From NCBI GenBank assembly GCA_004352715.1, contig SCFE01000077.1:54708-98293 (forward strand): a stretch of 43,586 bases of DNA, written 5' to 3'. The position numbers were made by a program, and so were the translations under genes. The DNA comes from Hofstenia miamia. Taxonomy: Eukaryota; Xenacoelomorpha; Acoela. Shown here one piece after another: positions 35,936 through 41,706 of the stretch. The notes beneath the pieces are model-generated. The model was not told the origin of the DNA, searched no databases, and saw only the letters and a list, made by a program, of their open reading frames with translations. Each line of letters opens with the position of its first letter. Positions within the stretch are counted from its first letter, which is position 1.

Positions 35936-37466
35936 AGTCAAAATGATGGAAGGTTAAGTTTTTCATAAATAGGATCATGTAAAAATTGGGTAGTGTCGTG
36001 CCATTTTTTTTAATTTTCTTTAAAAGAAATATTAATTGTAAATTATTTTAAGCCAAATTGTATGGCCAAATAAGAATTCTTCTGAAACAATTGTGAAATA
36101 ATCACTGGCAAGATCCTGCTATGATTAATTTTTAAAGTAACTTAAGGCATCTATCTTGCTAGGCTGAAAAATTCAGGTTTCTAAAAGTTTTGAAATCATC
36201 ATCTGAAAGCTGTTTCACTTCAACTTGCTGACTGTCGTAACAATGCAATCAGCTACATTAAATGAGCGAATTTGTGTTTGTCAAAACACCAGCTGTAAGG
36301 AACTTTAAGTTTAACAATTCTTTTTTTAATATATCTGAAAGTTTCTTGGTAATGAACAGGGACAAAACTTTTCTGTAAATAAATATTTTGTATGTATATA
36401 CATATTTTGCCGCTTTTTGTATTTAAATATTTAAAAAAATATTTCACTAGTTTTCGAGTTTTTAGTAATTATTACTCCAATTTTAGAGTAAATTCAGGCC
36501 ACGATGAATTTCATTTCAACGTTCTTCTCCTGGCCGTTCAAATTTTAGAATTTTGCAAGTCATATAAACCGATCTTTCGTTAATCAACGGAGCCCCAACA
36601 GTTAGTTCTTACAAGGATATTATCCAGTCGGCGCCACAACTTGACCCCAGAAAATCTTAAAAAGTTGCTATTATGTATGTGCAACAAGTCATCATGGCAC
36701 CCATTAATTCAGTTTTTCAGTACATGTTTGGCGTTTCTAAGCAGATGTTTAATCCATTTTACCTAAATATTTATGTAAATCATCGCCCAGTTTTTAATAC
36801 ATAAAATTTTTGTTTTTAATAATGAAGTTTTAGCATTAATAAAGTTTCATAGAATAATGAAATTGTACATGTAACAATATTTGTGAAACTGTAAATGTGG
36901 GATTCAATCTTGAGACACCTGTAAAAATGAATTAATTTTTGCACATAAAATGTACGTATTTAGTGACAATGAGAAACTTAGTGTGACACAGAAGAGCACT
37001 ACAACAGTTGATGCTCTACAACAACAAATAGAAAAACTCAAGGTAAGTTGAATGCAACTTTCATGCACTAAAATATTGAATTACATTTTGAAGGATTATT
37101 AATTATCAAACGAAAGGAGATATATCCTACCGGTCATTTGATGTATAGCATGGCTCATGCATCCTGCAGCAAAAAATGGGAATCATTGACATCAAGGAAT
37201 TCTTAAAATTTATATTCTCATATTTCTAAAAAAATGATTAATTATATGGATACATATATTGAAATACCAAAATTGAAGTATTGATTCTATTTGTATTTTT
37301 ATAGTTGAAAAAAATGAAGAAAAATAATAAACAGATTCCTAAACTGATGAATAGGACAAATCATACATCTAATCAAGAAGAGCAACTTAGTCTTTTCCAA
37401 AAAAACCAACAGCTTTTCTTCAAATCCGTGCAAATTCTTTGGTTAATGTATTATGTTGCACTATAA
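9228..37466 (+). CDS. ODF2: ODF2/cenexin-like coiled-coil protein, 13 exons, 497 residues
   Basis: Thirteen exons found by eye join with matching phases through twelve GT-AG introns into 1,494 coding bases with no internal stop. Matches to vertebrate ODF2, recalled rather than searched: the N-terminal 'PW.P..GK(S/T)S' motif (here PAWIPAPGKTSK, residues 18-29); KQLEDFHLTNINLQDYLREF against 'KLSTFEETNRTLRDLLRE'; AQLQNELRKKEADCDRMAIQ then IKNLE against 'AQLRSKEAENSRLCMQIKNLE'; and LEDRLQQRISEIQK against 'LKDRLEQSESTNR'. ODF2 is a coiled-coil scaffold of sperm outer dense fibres; its cenexin isoform builds mother-centriole appendages and is needed for cilia. From about residue 58 to 440 the protein is heptad-like; the basic N-terminus is not. 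It is shorter than vertebrate ODF2 (about 800 residues), so exons may be lost or missed. A related ODF2L-type protein is less likely because of the N-terminal motif. Confidence 0.8.
9470..9519 (+). CDS. ODF2: ODF2-like exon 2 (residues 35-50)
   Basis: Acceptor TTCATTTAG, donor GTTTTG (weak), ending two bases into a codon that exon 3 completes as Ser. Encodes FPDNLNDAENYRPLHK, an acidic, non-helical linker. It is short, and is supported mainly by phase continuity with the exons on both sides. Confidence 0.6.
9886..10054. repeat. (TA)n microsatellite with N-gap 9918-10044
   Basis: TA repeats run into both sides of a 127-base gap inside intron 2. The assembly evidently failed in the repeat. Frames predicted across it are artefacts. 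Confidence 0.9.
10055..10160. other. G+C-rich island next to the TA gap, unidentified
   Basis: About 100 bases markedly richer in G+C than the rest of the intron, ending near AATAAA at 10154. It shows no tRNA-like boxes that I can recognise and no long frame of its own. It may be the end of a SINE or LINE that continues into the gap. Confidence 0.35.
11412..11431. repeat. (TA)n microsatellite
   Basis: About ten TA units in intron 2. The surrounding 10200-12390 holds no gene that I recognise apart from this. Confidence 0.9.
12406..12618. mobile_element. piggyBac-type MITE (family A), 213 bp
   Basis: Flanked on both sides by TTAA (12402-12405 and 12619-12622), the target site of piggyBac elements. 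The ends are inverted: CACTAGAAAGTCCGATG on the left against CACTGGAAAGTCCGAATGG read from the right, with two mismatches in 17. A palindrome GGTCAAATTTGACC lies just inside the right end and a partner (CAGATTTGACC) inside the left. There is no coding capacity. The 69-codon open frame starting at 12586 begins inside its right end and is chance. Confidence 0.7.
12820..12839. repeat. (TA)n microsatellite with a single N at 12820
   Basis: A short TA run beginning at an ambiguous base. The flanking intron (12840-13913) shows nothing else. Confidence 0.85.
13914..14043 (+). CDS. ODF2: ODF2-like exon 3 (residues 51-94)
   Basis: Acceptor GTTTTTTAG, donor GTTTTG, 130 bases. Encodes NSSKTLFIDREELCGRIFKL, then ESDGRQISSQISILKNRLQH and LRE, where the coiled coil begins. 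The split first codon (AG|T) matches exon 2. The opposite strand is also open but has no recognisable content. Confidence 0.7.
15704..15722 (-). repeat. (GTT)n run, possibly the (AAC)n tail of a minus-strand element
   Basis: Six GTT units, followed by a less AT-rich stretch to about 15860 that ends near a TA microsatellite. Read on the minus strand it would be an element ending in (AAC)n, like the simple-repeat tails of the LINEs here. No protein trace remains. Confidence 0.35.
15879..15911. repeat. (TA)n microsatellite
   Basis: About 16 TA units with one G interruption, in intron 3. Confidence 0.9.
16493..16697. mobile_element. piggyBac-type MITE (family B), copy 1, 205 bp
   Basis: Bounded by TTAA at 16489-16492 and 16698-16701. 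The left end CCCTCAAATG and the right end CATCTGACGG (read inverted, CCGTCAGATG) form short imperfect inverted repeats. Inside the right end is TTTGGGGTCCAATTGACCCC, a palindromic segment. A second, diverged copy follows 55 bases later in the same orientation. Confidence 0.65.
16756..16954. mobile_element. piggyBac-type MITE (family B), copy 2
   Basis: Aligned end to end with copy 1: shared blocks include TTAAGAAAAT, GCTATTTATAC, a run of TTTCAAATTT type, TAATTGCCACGACGTTT against TAATTGGCAAGAAGTTT, and CAATTGTCATCTGA. The right end is ...CTGAGGG followed by TTAA (16955-16958). The left TTAA has decayed. Same orientation as copy 1. Confidence 0.6.
17100..17506 (-). pseudogene. Unidentified degraded protein-coding relic
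   Basis: On the minus strand a 63-codon frame begins MEGLAKVHHQLQRMLQLLIE and includes CKAKAWLSKEIYRHINWN and SQNDWLSTYT. After a frameshift it continues as ILEVDEVNLAANKTNNLYSV and RRERAIQLNHAECDRSV, a stop, and then IEDLLQTMLVKSVNAHGANI. Over 120 codons joined by one shift and one stop is more than chance in sequence this AT-rich. The Trp/Arg/Lys-rich part recalls a LINE linker, but I do not recognise the family. Confidence 0.35.
18218..18425. mobile_element. Probable piggyBac-type MITE (family C)
   Basis: TTAACCC at 18218-18224 is followed by a 21-base arm (18230-18250, ACATGTGACCACAAAATGTGG). The matching inverted arm is at 18399-18419 with two mismatches. Each arm itself holds the near-palindrome CCACAAAATGTGG. 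The right-hand TTAA is not visible. About 200 bp, no frame. Confidence 0.55.
18949..19077 (+). CDS. ODF2: ODF2-like exon 4 (residues 95-137)
   Basis: Phase 0 at both ends, 129 bases, acceptor ATTTATAG, donor GTAAAA. Encodes ENHDSQHEASHLVDQCRRLS followed by KQLEDFHLTNINLQDYLREF and ERR. The second part matches the conserved ODF2 stretch ending 'LRDLLRE'. This is one of the strongest points for the family call. Confidence 0.8.
20051..20069. repeat. (TA)n microsatellite
   Basis: About nine TA units, in intron 4 between exons 4 and 5. Confidence 0.9.
20222..20341 (+). CDS. ODF2: ODF2-like exon 5 (residues 138-177)
   Basis: Exactly 40 codons, phase 0 at both ends, acceptor TTTCTAG, donor GTGATT. 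Encodes ELVEQEEMALAESRYRRLNT and then QLSDYQLEIDRLKRKFDSNE. It follows exon 4 in the same order as 'ERLMEQQGALLKRLAEAD' follows in vertebrate ODF2. Confidence 0.75.
21478..21960 (+). mobile_element. LINE reverse transcriptase relic (motif C to thumb)
   Basis: Plus-strand frames give KCVDDTTDWEIVSKNEESKA, then EITKWSQSFLMSLHPSKCKN. This is RT motif C (consensus YADDT) and the following helix ('W...N.L.LN..KCK'). After a shift come LGIIFQSNLKWYENTN, VKDAFMIYSFIVSSFFGYCA and PIWHT, the 'LKW..HI', 'Y...V.P.L.YA.PVWH' region. The minus-strand open frame over 21374-21595 is a shadow. It lies in intron 5. Confidence 0.7.
21982..22851. mobile_element. DNA transposon remnant, pogo/Tc1-like termini
   Basis: Terminal inverted repeats of about 28 bases. 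The left end starts CAGTAGGGGAGA and ends TAAGTTGATAC. The right end, read inverted, is AGTACGGGAGA to CCAAGTTGATAC, with roughly three quarters identity. Subterminal copies of the same word occur at 22622 (GGGTATCAACTTGCC) and 22655 (GGGGCAAATTGATAC). It abuts the LINE relic, so it probably inserted at its end. About 870 bp with no intact transposase. Assignment to the pogo/Tc1-mariner group is by end sequence only. Confidence 0.55.
22881..23013. repeat. (TA)n microsatellite with N-gap 22914-22991
   Basis: TA repeats on both sides of a 78-base gap in intron 5, about 30 bases beyond the DNA transposon's right end. The open frame across it is an artefact. Confidence 0.9.
23258..23317. repeat. 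30-base unit repeated twice in tandem
   Basis: The unit beginning ATGTAAATTATTTTAATAAA occurs at 23258-23287 and again at 23288-23317 without a difference. It is a small recent slippage or unequal exchange product. Confidence 0.9.
23542..23661 (+). CDS. ODF2: ODF2-like exon 6 (residues 178-217)
   Basis: 40 codons, phase 0 at both ends, acceptor TGTTTTAG, donor GTAACT. Encodes KHSSSFHTSVEKVLRDNR and AQLQNELRKKEADCDRMAIQ plus IK. The second segment aligns residue for residue, with conservative changes, to the ODF2 stretch 'AQLRSKEAENSRLCMQIK'. A nearer AG at about 23573 would break the phase, so the upstream acceptor was chosen. Confidence 0.8.
24512..24571 (+). CDS. ODF2: ODF2-like exon 7 (residues 218-237)
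   Basis: 20 codons, phase 0 at both ends, acceptor TAATTTAG, donor GTACCA. Encodes NLEHQIENDQERIRRIQKNK, continuing the conserved 'QIKNLE' of exon 6. It is too short to show as an open frame on its own. Confidence 0.75.
24777..24799. repeat. (TA)n microsatellite
   Basis: About eleven TA units in the short intron 7, 97 bases before exon 8. Confidence 0.9.
24896..24996 (+). CDS. ODF2: ODF2-like exon 8 (residues 238-271, last codon split)
   Basis: Acceptor ATATTTAG, donor GTAAAT, 101 bases ending two bases into a codon. Encodes NADDDHSYKFLRSQNADLMN and KNTYLTNENIDLL. The split codon AG|T is completed by exon 9, which fixes the joining order. Confidence 0.7.
25639..25854 (+). other. Open frame behind a good acceptor: possible alternative last exon or chance
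   Basis: After TTTTTGCTAG at 25629-25638 a frame of 71 codons runs to TAA, opening FLRQQVNMLQEIHRILKGRK and ending EMVHSHNQVNQ, with AATAAA overlapping the stop. The first 20 residues look coiled-coil-like. The entry phase (0) does not fit exon 8 but does fit exon 7, so it could be an alternative terminal exon that skips exon 8. The minus strand is also open here, which weakens the case. Confidence 0.25.
27255..27530 (+). other. Unidentified coding-like frame in intron 8
   Basis: A plus-strand frame reads KAVVGGPARSSMYRPFFSAY, then VPGNSLIIVYNDNNNVINSL and YSKLKQHFGLNFINI. It is less AT-biased than its flanks, and opens behind a plausible acceptor (TTAAAG near 27280). The minus strand is also open over part of it. 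I do not recognise the protein. It could be a relic of an inserted gene or element. Confidence 0.25.
27657..27670. repeat. (TA)n microsatellite
   Basis: Seven TA units in intron 8. The rest of 25860-28389 holds nothing recognised besides the frame near 27300. Confidence 0.85.
28390..28513 (+). CDS. ODF2: ODF2-like exon 9 (residues 272-312)
   Basis: Acceptor GAATTTAG, donor GTAGTT, 124 bases. After the split codon it encodes QMSTLQSELRESQHKNNRLD followed by SKVQEKKAEIIDLKRDIEYL and K. It is a strong heptad pattern with no homologue claimed beyond the coiled coil. Confidence 0.75.
28925..29140 (+). CDS. ODF2: ODF2-like exon 10 (residues 313-384)
   Basis: The longest exon, 72 codons, phase 0 at both ends, acceptor ATATTTAG, donor GTAAAT. 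Encodes NMNDKLREAQTLSSGDNHIY, then SESVKDLKSALSTCNKDLRK and SLTSEIQKLKNENQSTELQ. The apparent stop just downstream is inside the intron. The intron that follows carries the recent 2.28 kb tandem duplication. Confidence 0.8.
29211..31491 (+). repeat. 2.28 kb direct tandem duplication, copy 1
   Basis: Begins near AAAACACTTATTAAAATAGG and ends at GCATATGCATTA, then at once starts again. It lies wholly in intron 10 of the ODF2-like gene and contains no ODF2 exon. No transposon ends or intact frame are visible. A stretch near 30045-30230 gives coding-like pieces (ISFMGRGSSTEDDIFRYNLS) that I cannot identify. Confidence 0.9.
31492..33780 (+). repeat. 2.28 kb direct tandem duplication, copy 2
   Basis: Matches copy 1 at a constant offset of 2,282 bases, changing to 2,289 after a 7-base insertion (AGCATTT) near 33255. 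By eye nearly all differences fall in about 130 bases (33139-33268 here), plus one near 33768. The copies are otherwise identical, so the duplication is recent or an assembly product. Confidence 0.9.
34449..34549 (+). CDS. ODF2: ODF2-like exon 11 (residues 385-418, last codon split)
   Basis: Acceptor TAATTTAG, donor GTAAAT. Encodes SKRQQERIERLEDRLQQRIS and EIQKLKNQISLLE. It resembles the ODF2 segment 'YQSRLQDLKDRLEQSESTNR' near the vertebrate C-terminus. The split codon TG|T gives Cys with exon 12. Confidence 0.75.
35068..35490 (+). mobile_element. LINE reverse transcriptase relic (motif A to B)
   Basis: The open frame to 35319 includes LSSHQFGFRKDLGTTESILA, then LTFLDCNKVFDNLDLKILNS. These are the RT fingers ('QFGFR...ST..A') and motif A ('LD..KAFD....IL..KL') with the Asp kept. 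Further on, GVLKALV, a stop, and GPLLFDLYGN (near 35420-35475) is motif B. It ends against a TA microsatellite, in intron 11. Confidence 0.7.
35485..35505. repeat. (TA)n microsatellite
   Basis: About ten TA units ending the LINE relic. The region 35510-35900 after it holds nothing recognised. Confidence 0.9.
35904..35935. repeat. (TA)n microsatellite, interrupted
   Basis: About fifteen TA units with one G, in intron 11. Confidence 0.9.
36483..36690 (+). mobile_element. hAT transposase relic, C-terminal dimerisation region
   Basis: The frame reads HFNVLLLAVQILEF, a stop at 36582, then LTRILSSRRHNLTPENLKKL followed by LLCMCNKSSW. This fits the end of hAT transposases ('FP.L..LA...L.IPA.S...ERVFS..G.I.T..R..L.PENL..LLFL..N'). 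The conserved 'SSRRHNLTPENLKKLL' is very clear, although the ERVFS block is corrupted and a stop interrupts it. No inverted ends were found, so it is a fragment in intron 11. Confidence 0.6.
36964..37042 (+). CDS. ODF2: ODF2-like exon 12 (residues 419-444)
   Basis: Acceptor GTATTTAG, perfect donor GTAAGT, 79 bases. Encodes DNEKLSVTQKSTTTVDALQQ followed by QIEKLK. Phase fits exons 11 and 13. A threonine-rich break interrupts the coiled coil. Confidence 0.65.
37305..37466 (+). CDS. ODF2: ODF2-like exon 13, terminal (residues 445-497 and stop)
   Basis: Acceptor TTTTATAG; encodes a lysine-rich start (LKKMKKNNKQIPKLMN), then EEQLSLFQKNQQLFFKS and a hydrophobic end IQILWLMYYVAL before TAA at 37464-37466. 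The last 12 residues do not resemble the vertebrate ODF2 end. A donor such as GTTAAT at 37442 could instead lead to a further exon, so the exact terminus is uncertain. Confidence 0.6.
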   Translation: MKKMKKNNKQIPKLMNRTNHTSNQEEQLSLFQKNQQLFFKSVQILWLMYYVAL

Positions 37467-38176
37467 ATAAGCGTGACTTAAGATTGGTCATTGTCAGATT
37501 TTCTTAAGACTTTTTGACATTTTGGACTGAATCTATTATTTATGAAATCAAATAAACTATTTTTTTTCAAAATTTAAGACTTTCGCGTGAAATTTCAAAT
37601 GTTTTTGTATTTGTTTCGTTCCATACAGATGAGCATGTACATTTTAAATACGACTTAGTTCACAGATTACATTTCTATAATTCTGTGAATTCAAGTATAC
37701 CACAAAATATTGTGTCAAAATATGATGATATGAAATTGAACTACTAAAAAATTAATGCGAGTAATAAATATAGCGTGTAGAGATCAAACAAATGATTTAA
37801 AACAAAAACTGCAACAAACTTTTTACATTTTTATTAATGATGTCTTTATGCTTTTTCCATAATTTAGTCAAATTTTAATTAGAGTTAATGTCTATGCAGA
37901 CAAAAACAAGTCAATAACTTAAATTTCTTTTCGTCATTATAATCCTTGACATTTTTATTGATTTCTTTTCCTTTTATAAGCGAAAAAACTGGAAAATGCT
38001 ATACTATGCTAATTAGGTCTAAGTATGAATTATTTCAAATATTGGGAAATTTTAATCCATTTTCATTAGATTGTTATCAAAGTTTTCTGTAACACAATTG
38101 CCCAGTACAATCTCTCTTTGCAAGTGCATCGAAAATCATAGATGTATATATTTTTAATACCGCAAATGTAAAATAT
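37467..38176. other. 3' flank of the ODF2-like gene; no further gene recognised
   Basis: Contains the presumed 3' untranslated region and AT-rich spacer. A short plus-strand frame at about 37628-37748 (KYDLVHRLHFYNS) is open but too AT-rich and short to call. Confidence 0.4.
37551..37556 (+). promoter_or_regulatory. Poly(A) signal AATAAA
   Basis: Lies 85 bases after the stop of exon 13 and would end the transcript near 37570-37590. In sequence this AT-rich the hexamer is common, so it supports the terminal exon only weakly. Confidence 0.4.
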
Positions 38177-38538
38177 GACTTAATTAACAGACTTTCTTTA
38201 ATCATGAGTTACTTACCAAACACTAGGAGAGTTATTTCTGCTTCCATAGCTTCAATTGAACAAATTTCATTTAAAATGCTAAAATCTCACTAGTTTCTAT
38301 CAAAATAAGACCGAATAGATTTCTTTCAAATATCTATCAAGAAACAGCGACAGCTCTAAAGCGAAATGGTTTCTGATTAAAAATGGATTTTTTTATCATT
38401 TGTGGGAAGTCATGGTTGCTAAAGAGTGGAAAATGTGATATCAACATAGTCTGCAGAAACTGGTGGATATAAAAAAACAAAACATATTATGCAAAATATT
38501 GCGACATAGAAAATCATACAGAAAAACATAAAATTATG

Positions 38539-38539
<1 letters not shown>
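38177..38539 (+). repeat. Diverged direct repeat, copy 1
   Basis: Starts GACTTAATTAACAGACTTTC and runs to a TA microsatellite. It matches 39003-39378 over its whole length with scattered substitutions and small indels, clearly older than the 2.28 kb duplication. The first part reads LINRLSLIMSYLPNTRR before stops; no family recognised. Confidence 0.75.

Positions 38540-38581
<42 letters not shown>
38540..38581. repeat. (TA)n microsatellite
   Basis: About twenty TA units at the right end of repeat copy 1. The same layout recurs at copy 2, so the microsatellite is part of the repeated unit. Confidence 0.9.
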
Positions 38582-38583
<2 letters not shown>

Positions 38584-39002
38584 TTAGCAAAACTATGCCT
38601 TTAATTGATGCTGATAAATTAATAGATTTATAGAATTTAATAACAATAAATGTAAAATGCAATTTATTCAATTACACACACACTGATAGAGAAACTATTA
38701 AGCACTACGAACTAAAGTTTTGAAACGAGTGTAATTATTTCGATTTCCTATGGCGTGTTGGTTCAACACATTAGCATTTATACTATTTTTCTACCTTACT
38801 GAAAATTCTAGAGAATTGGCTGTTGATTGGCAAAAAATTTTTGGTGACTTTCATTTGTAAGAAGGGTTTTTTAGCTTGATGTGATCATTTAGAAAAATAG
38901 GAGGTTGATCCTGAATATATTTGCATAAGATCATTAACGATGATTAACGCATGCGATAAAATTTGATAAAAAGGAGTTAAAATTTTATACTTATTGGGAT
39001 CN

Positions 39003-39376
39003 GACTTAATTAACAGACTTTTTTTAATCATGAGTTATTTACCAAACACTAGGAGAGGTATTTCGGCTTCCAAAGCTTCAAATAATCAAATTCCAAGTAA
39101 TATGCTAAGATCTCAGTATTTTCTAACAAAATAAGATCGAACAGTTTTTTTTCAAATGCCTATCAAGGAACAGCGACAGCTCTAAAGTGAAATGTTTTCT
39201 GATTAAAAATGGATTTTTTATTATTTGTGGGAAGTCATGGTTGCATAAGAATGGAAAATGTGAGATCAACATAGTCTGCAAAAACTGGTGGAACTAAAAA
39301 AACAAAGAAGCAAACATATTATGCAGAATATAGCGACATAGAAAAGCATACAGAAAAACATAAAGCTATCCTATTT

Positions 39377-39378
<2 letters not shown>
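39003..39378 (+). repeat. Diverged direct repeat, copy 2
   Basis: Second copy of the unit at 38177, starting exactly after a single N at 39002 and ending at another TA microsatellite. It could be a dispersed non-autonomous element that ends in (TA)n. The exact left border at the N may be an assembly join. Confidence 0.75.

Positions 39379-39409
<31 letters not shown>
39379..39409. repeat. (TA)n microsatellite
   Basis: About fifteen TA units ending repeat copy 2, 140 bases beyond the presumed stop of the calpain-like gene on the other strand. Confidence 0.9.
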
Positions 39410-39412
<3 letters not shown>

Positions 39413-39547
39413 GCATGTAAATGAATTTAATCCTACTAAATTCCATGTATACGCATGAATGCATGTATTACTATGCTATCTGCAAATATTAGTGCACATT
39501 GCATTAGCAAAAATAAATTTGGTTGAAACTGTTGTTATTATAAAAAA

Positions 39548-39770
39548 TTAAAGGCATTCAATAGTGTTTAAAGCCGGTGATATCTTGAAGCTGTAACAGG
39601 AGCAAATACGAAGAACAAATCGATTTTCTTCGTTAATACTCATCGTCGTTGGAATCAAGATGTAGAATTTTGTTGTTGACGCCAAGAATCTCCCTGTTAA
39701 GACGCCATCATCAGATGATAAGTGAATCATATTTTTGTCGTGGAAGACTTGCATTGCAGATAATGGCTTC
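39548..39770 (-). CDS. Calpain-like gene, second half of domain III (C2-like); probable last exon in view
   Basis: Minus-strand frame KPLSAMQVFHDKNMIHLSSD, DGVLTGRFLASTTKFYILIP and TTMSINEENRFVLRI. This fits the end of calpain domain III ('..P.G.YV.VPST..P..EG.F.LR(V/I)FSE'). It begins after an AG at 39772-39771 (TCTTAAGAG, an unusual acceptor; AAG two bases earlier is an alternative) and is open to TAA at 39548-39550. Family members often carry another C2 or EF-hand domain next; none is seen, so the protein may end here or a donor was missed. Confidence 0.7.
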
Positions 39771-40519
39771 CTCTTAAGAGTTTTGAAAATGTATAAATTT
39801 ATTCCTAAATTTTATTTTAAAAATAGACTTATATGCTATTAGAATAAAAAAAATTATAACTGTAAATAAAAAAATCCAGATGCAGCTAGAATCCAAATGC
39901 AATACTATCAGGGTAGTCGCCGCATCAATAGAATGAAAATGAGATTGAATTTAAGCAATTTTGCTTCATTTTTGAGGAGCTTAATGCTGTTATTGAATAA
40001 AATTAAAGTAAAAATGTGAAATTTCTAAACGTTGATGGGCTCAAAGAGACTTCAATCCTGACATTTTTTCACTTAGACGGTCACTGGGTAATTTCTTTCA
40101 CATGAAAATATCATGCATTTTTTTGAGGAATTGTGGTTTTTAAATACACGAATTTGCATGATAAATTTTACATACATGTGGTACACGGAAATAATTGAGA
40201 AAAACTATTGAACATAATCCACAAATACCAAATTCATATTCATTTTAAGTTTGCAAAACAACATCTTAATTAGCTTTCAGCCCCTAAACTTAATGGATTT
40301 TATTTAGTAAACCTGTAAATTGACATGCATGTGAATGTTCCACTTAAATTATTACGGCAATATCTGCCATTTACCAAGTATATGAGCAGACAAATAAATG
40401 AAAGAGAAATATTTGAAATACATTTAAAGAACAAACTGAAAAAAATGGAGGTAGAGTTGGATTAATTAAATATAATTGCATGATATTCAAATAATTTCTT
40501 TCATCAAAAAATTTCATAC

Positions 40520-40793
40520 CTACCTATATTATTCATTTCTTGCTCGAGACTTACAATGATGGTAGCATCCGTTGCTATACTGCTGTCGATTTCAAGCAAA
40601 TATTGAGGGTTATTGAGGAAAAATCTTTGGCCAAAACAGCCTCCAGCATTTTTACCTTCTACCCAGCAATGTGTAATTTCTTTAAAACAGTAGGTGGCAG
40701 ATTGAACAAAATCAGGAGGTGGAGTAGATATCACTAATTCATCAAAACATTTTGTAAAATCCTTTATGTTCATAAAAAAGATATTGTTTTCTT
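40520..40793 (-). CDS. Calpain-like gene, end of protease domain and start of domain III
   Basis: Follows a strong acceptor on the minus strand (ATTCAATTTTTTTTAG). Encodes ENNIFFMNIKDFTKCFDELV ('G.FWM...DF...F', the end of the protease core), then HCWVEGKNAGGCFGQRFFLN and NPQYLLEI, the calpain 'W..G.(T/S)AGGC....FW.NPQ' signature, and TIIVSLEQEMNN. Calpains are calcium-regulated cytosolic cysteine proteases. The catalytic Cys/His/Asn exons are not in view. The exon could end at 40520 (GTATGA donor) or at 40555 (GTAAGT); both have a phase-compatible acceptor in the next exon. I prefer 40520 because it keeps the 'VSL.Q' strand. Confidence 0.8.
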
Positions 40794-41706
40794 CTAAAAA
40801 AAATTGAATGAAATTTGGTATGAAAATAAAACATGCGTGATTCAAAATATCCAAGATAAATATTGGACTAAATGTCAACAATAAACTAAATCCCTCAATG
40901 TATATATTCATATTTAAACATGCTCAATCTAAGTAAAATTTGTTTGAAATTTGAAATACTATAATGAAAATACAAAGAAATTTGTTAGATGGAAGCATTG
41001 ACTAATAAGACATTGAGTTGAAAGTAATTTTAGCTTTCATACGCTTCAAAAGTTTTTTGAGAAGATTTCTATGATGTAAAATGGTTGACTACAACCGTAG
41101 AAACTAATTAAATTTTTAATCAATATCATGAATGTGTTTCTACGTTTTTTATAGTAATTTTATTGCATGGGCTTCATGATTTTGAAATATCTGAACAAAT
41201 CAGAAATGCGCCAGTAGGGTTACATGAATATGATATATTAAATAATATACAATATCATCACGATAATATAAAATGTCCTTCATCGGCATAATTGAAAAGA
41301 TGCTTTTTGTCTTTTAGACTTTAAATACCAGTTATAAAATTTGGTAAAAGAATAATGAATAAGCAAGGTTTTTATTCAGTCAAATTAGACTTTTGTTATG
41401 GCATTAAGTAAATACTTTCCACATAAGCTGCAAAATTTAGTTTTAATATAATTCTTACTCTTTCATGAATAATTTTTTCTGCTTAACTTCTACAATTTTG
41501 AAACTTAAAATAGGCAATATCTTTATCAGACTATAATGGATATAGTCTAATTATGCAATAAAAAGGGCTATAATTGTTATAATTCGGTAATGAAAACCCC
41601 AACTAGCATTCACAGAAATACAAAAAAATATAAAATTCTAGGCAAAAACCCTTTATCCAAATTTTTAGCAATTTTAATGAACTCTCTTTCTTCAAAAGTA
41701 TATTTC
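40794..41706. other. No gene recognised (presumed calpain-like intron)
   Basis: AT-rich, no coding pattern on either strand. The next upstream calpain exon should lie to the right, perhaps in or beyond the 1 kb gap. Confidence 0.4.

Noticed and set aside
37628-38290. Three short frames sharing KYDL..RL near 37640, 38170 and 39003
   Set aside because: The last two are explained by the direct repeat. The first shares only about 28 bases and is likely chance in AT-rich sequence.
40540-40737. Plus-strand frame of 65 codons
   Set aside because: It is the antisense shadow of the calpain-like exon.
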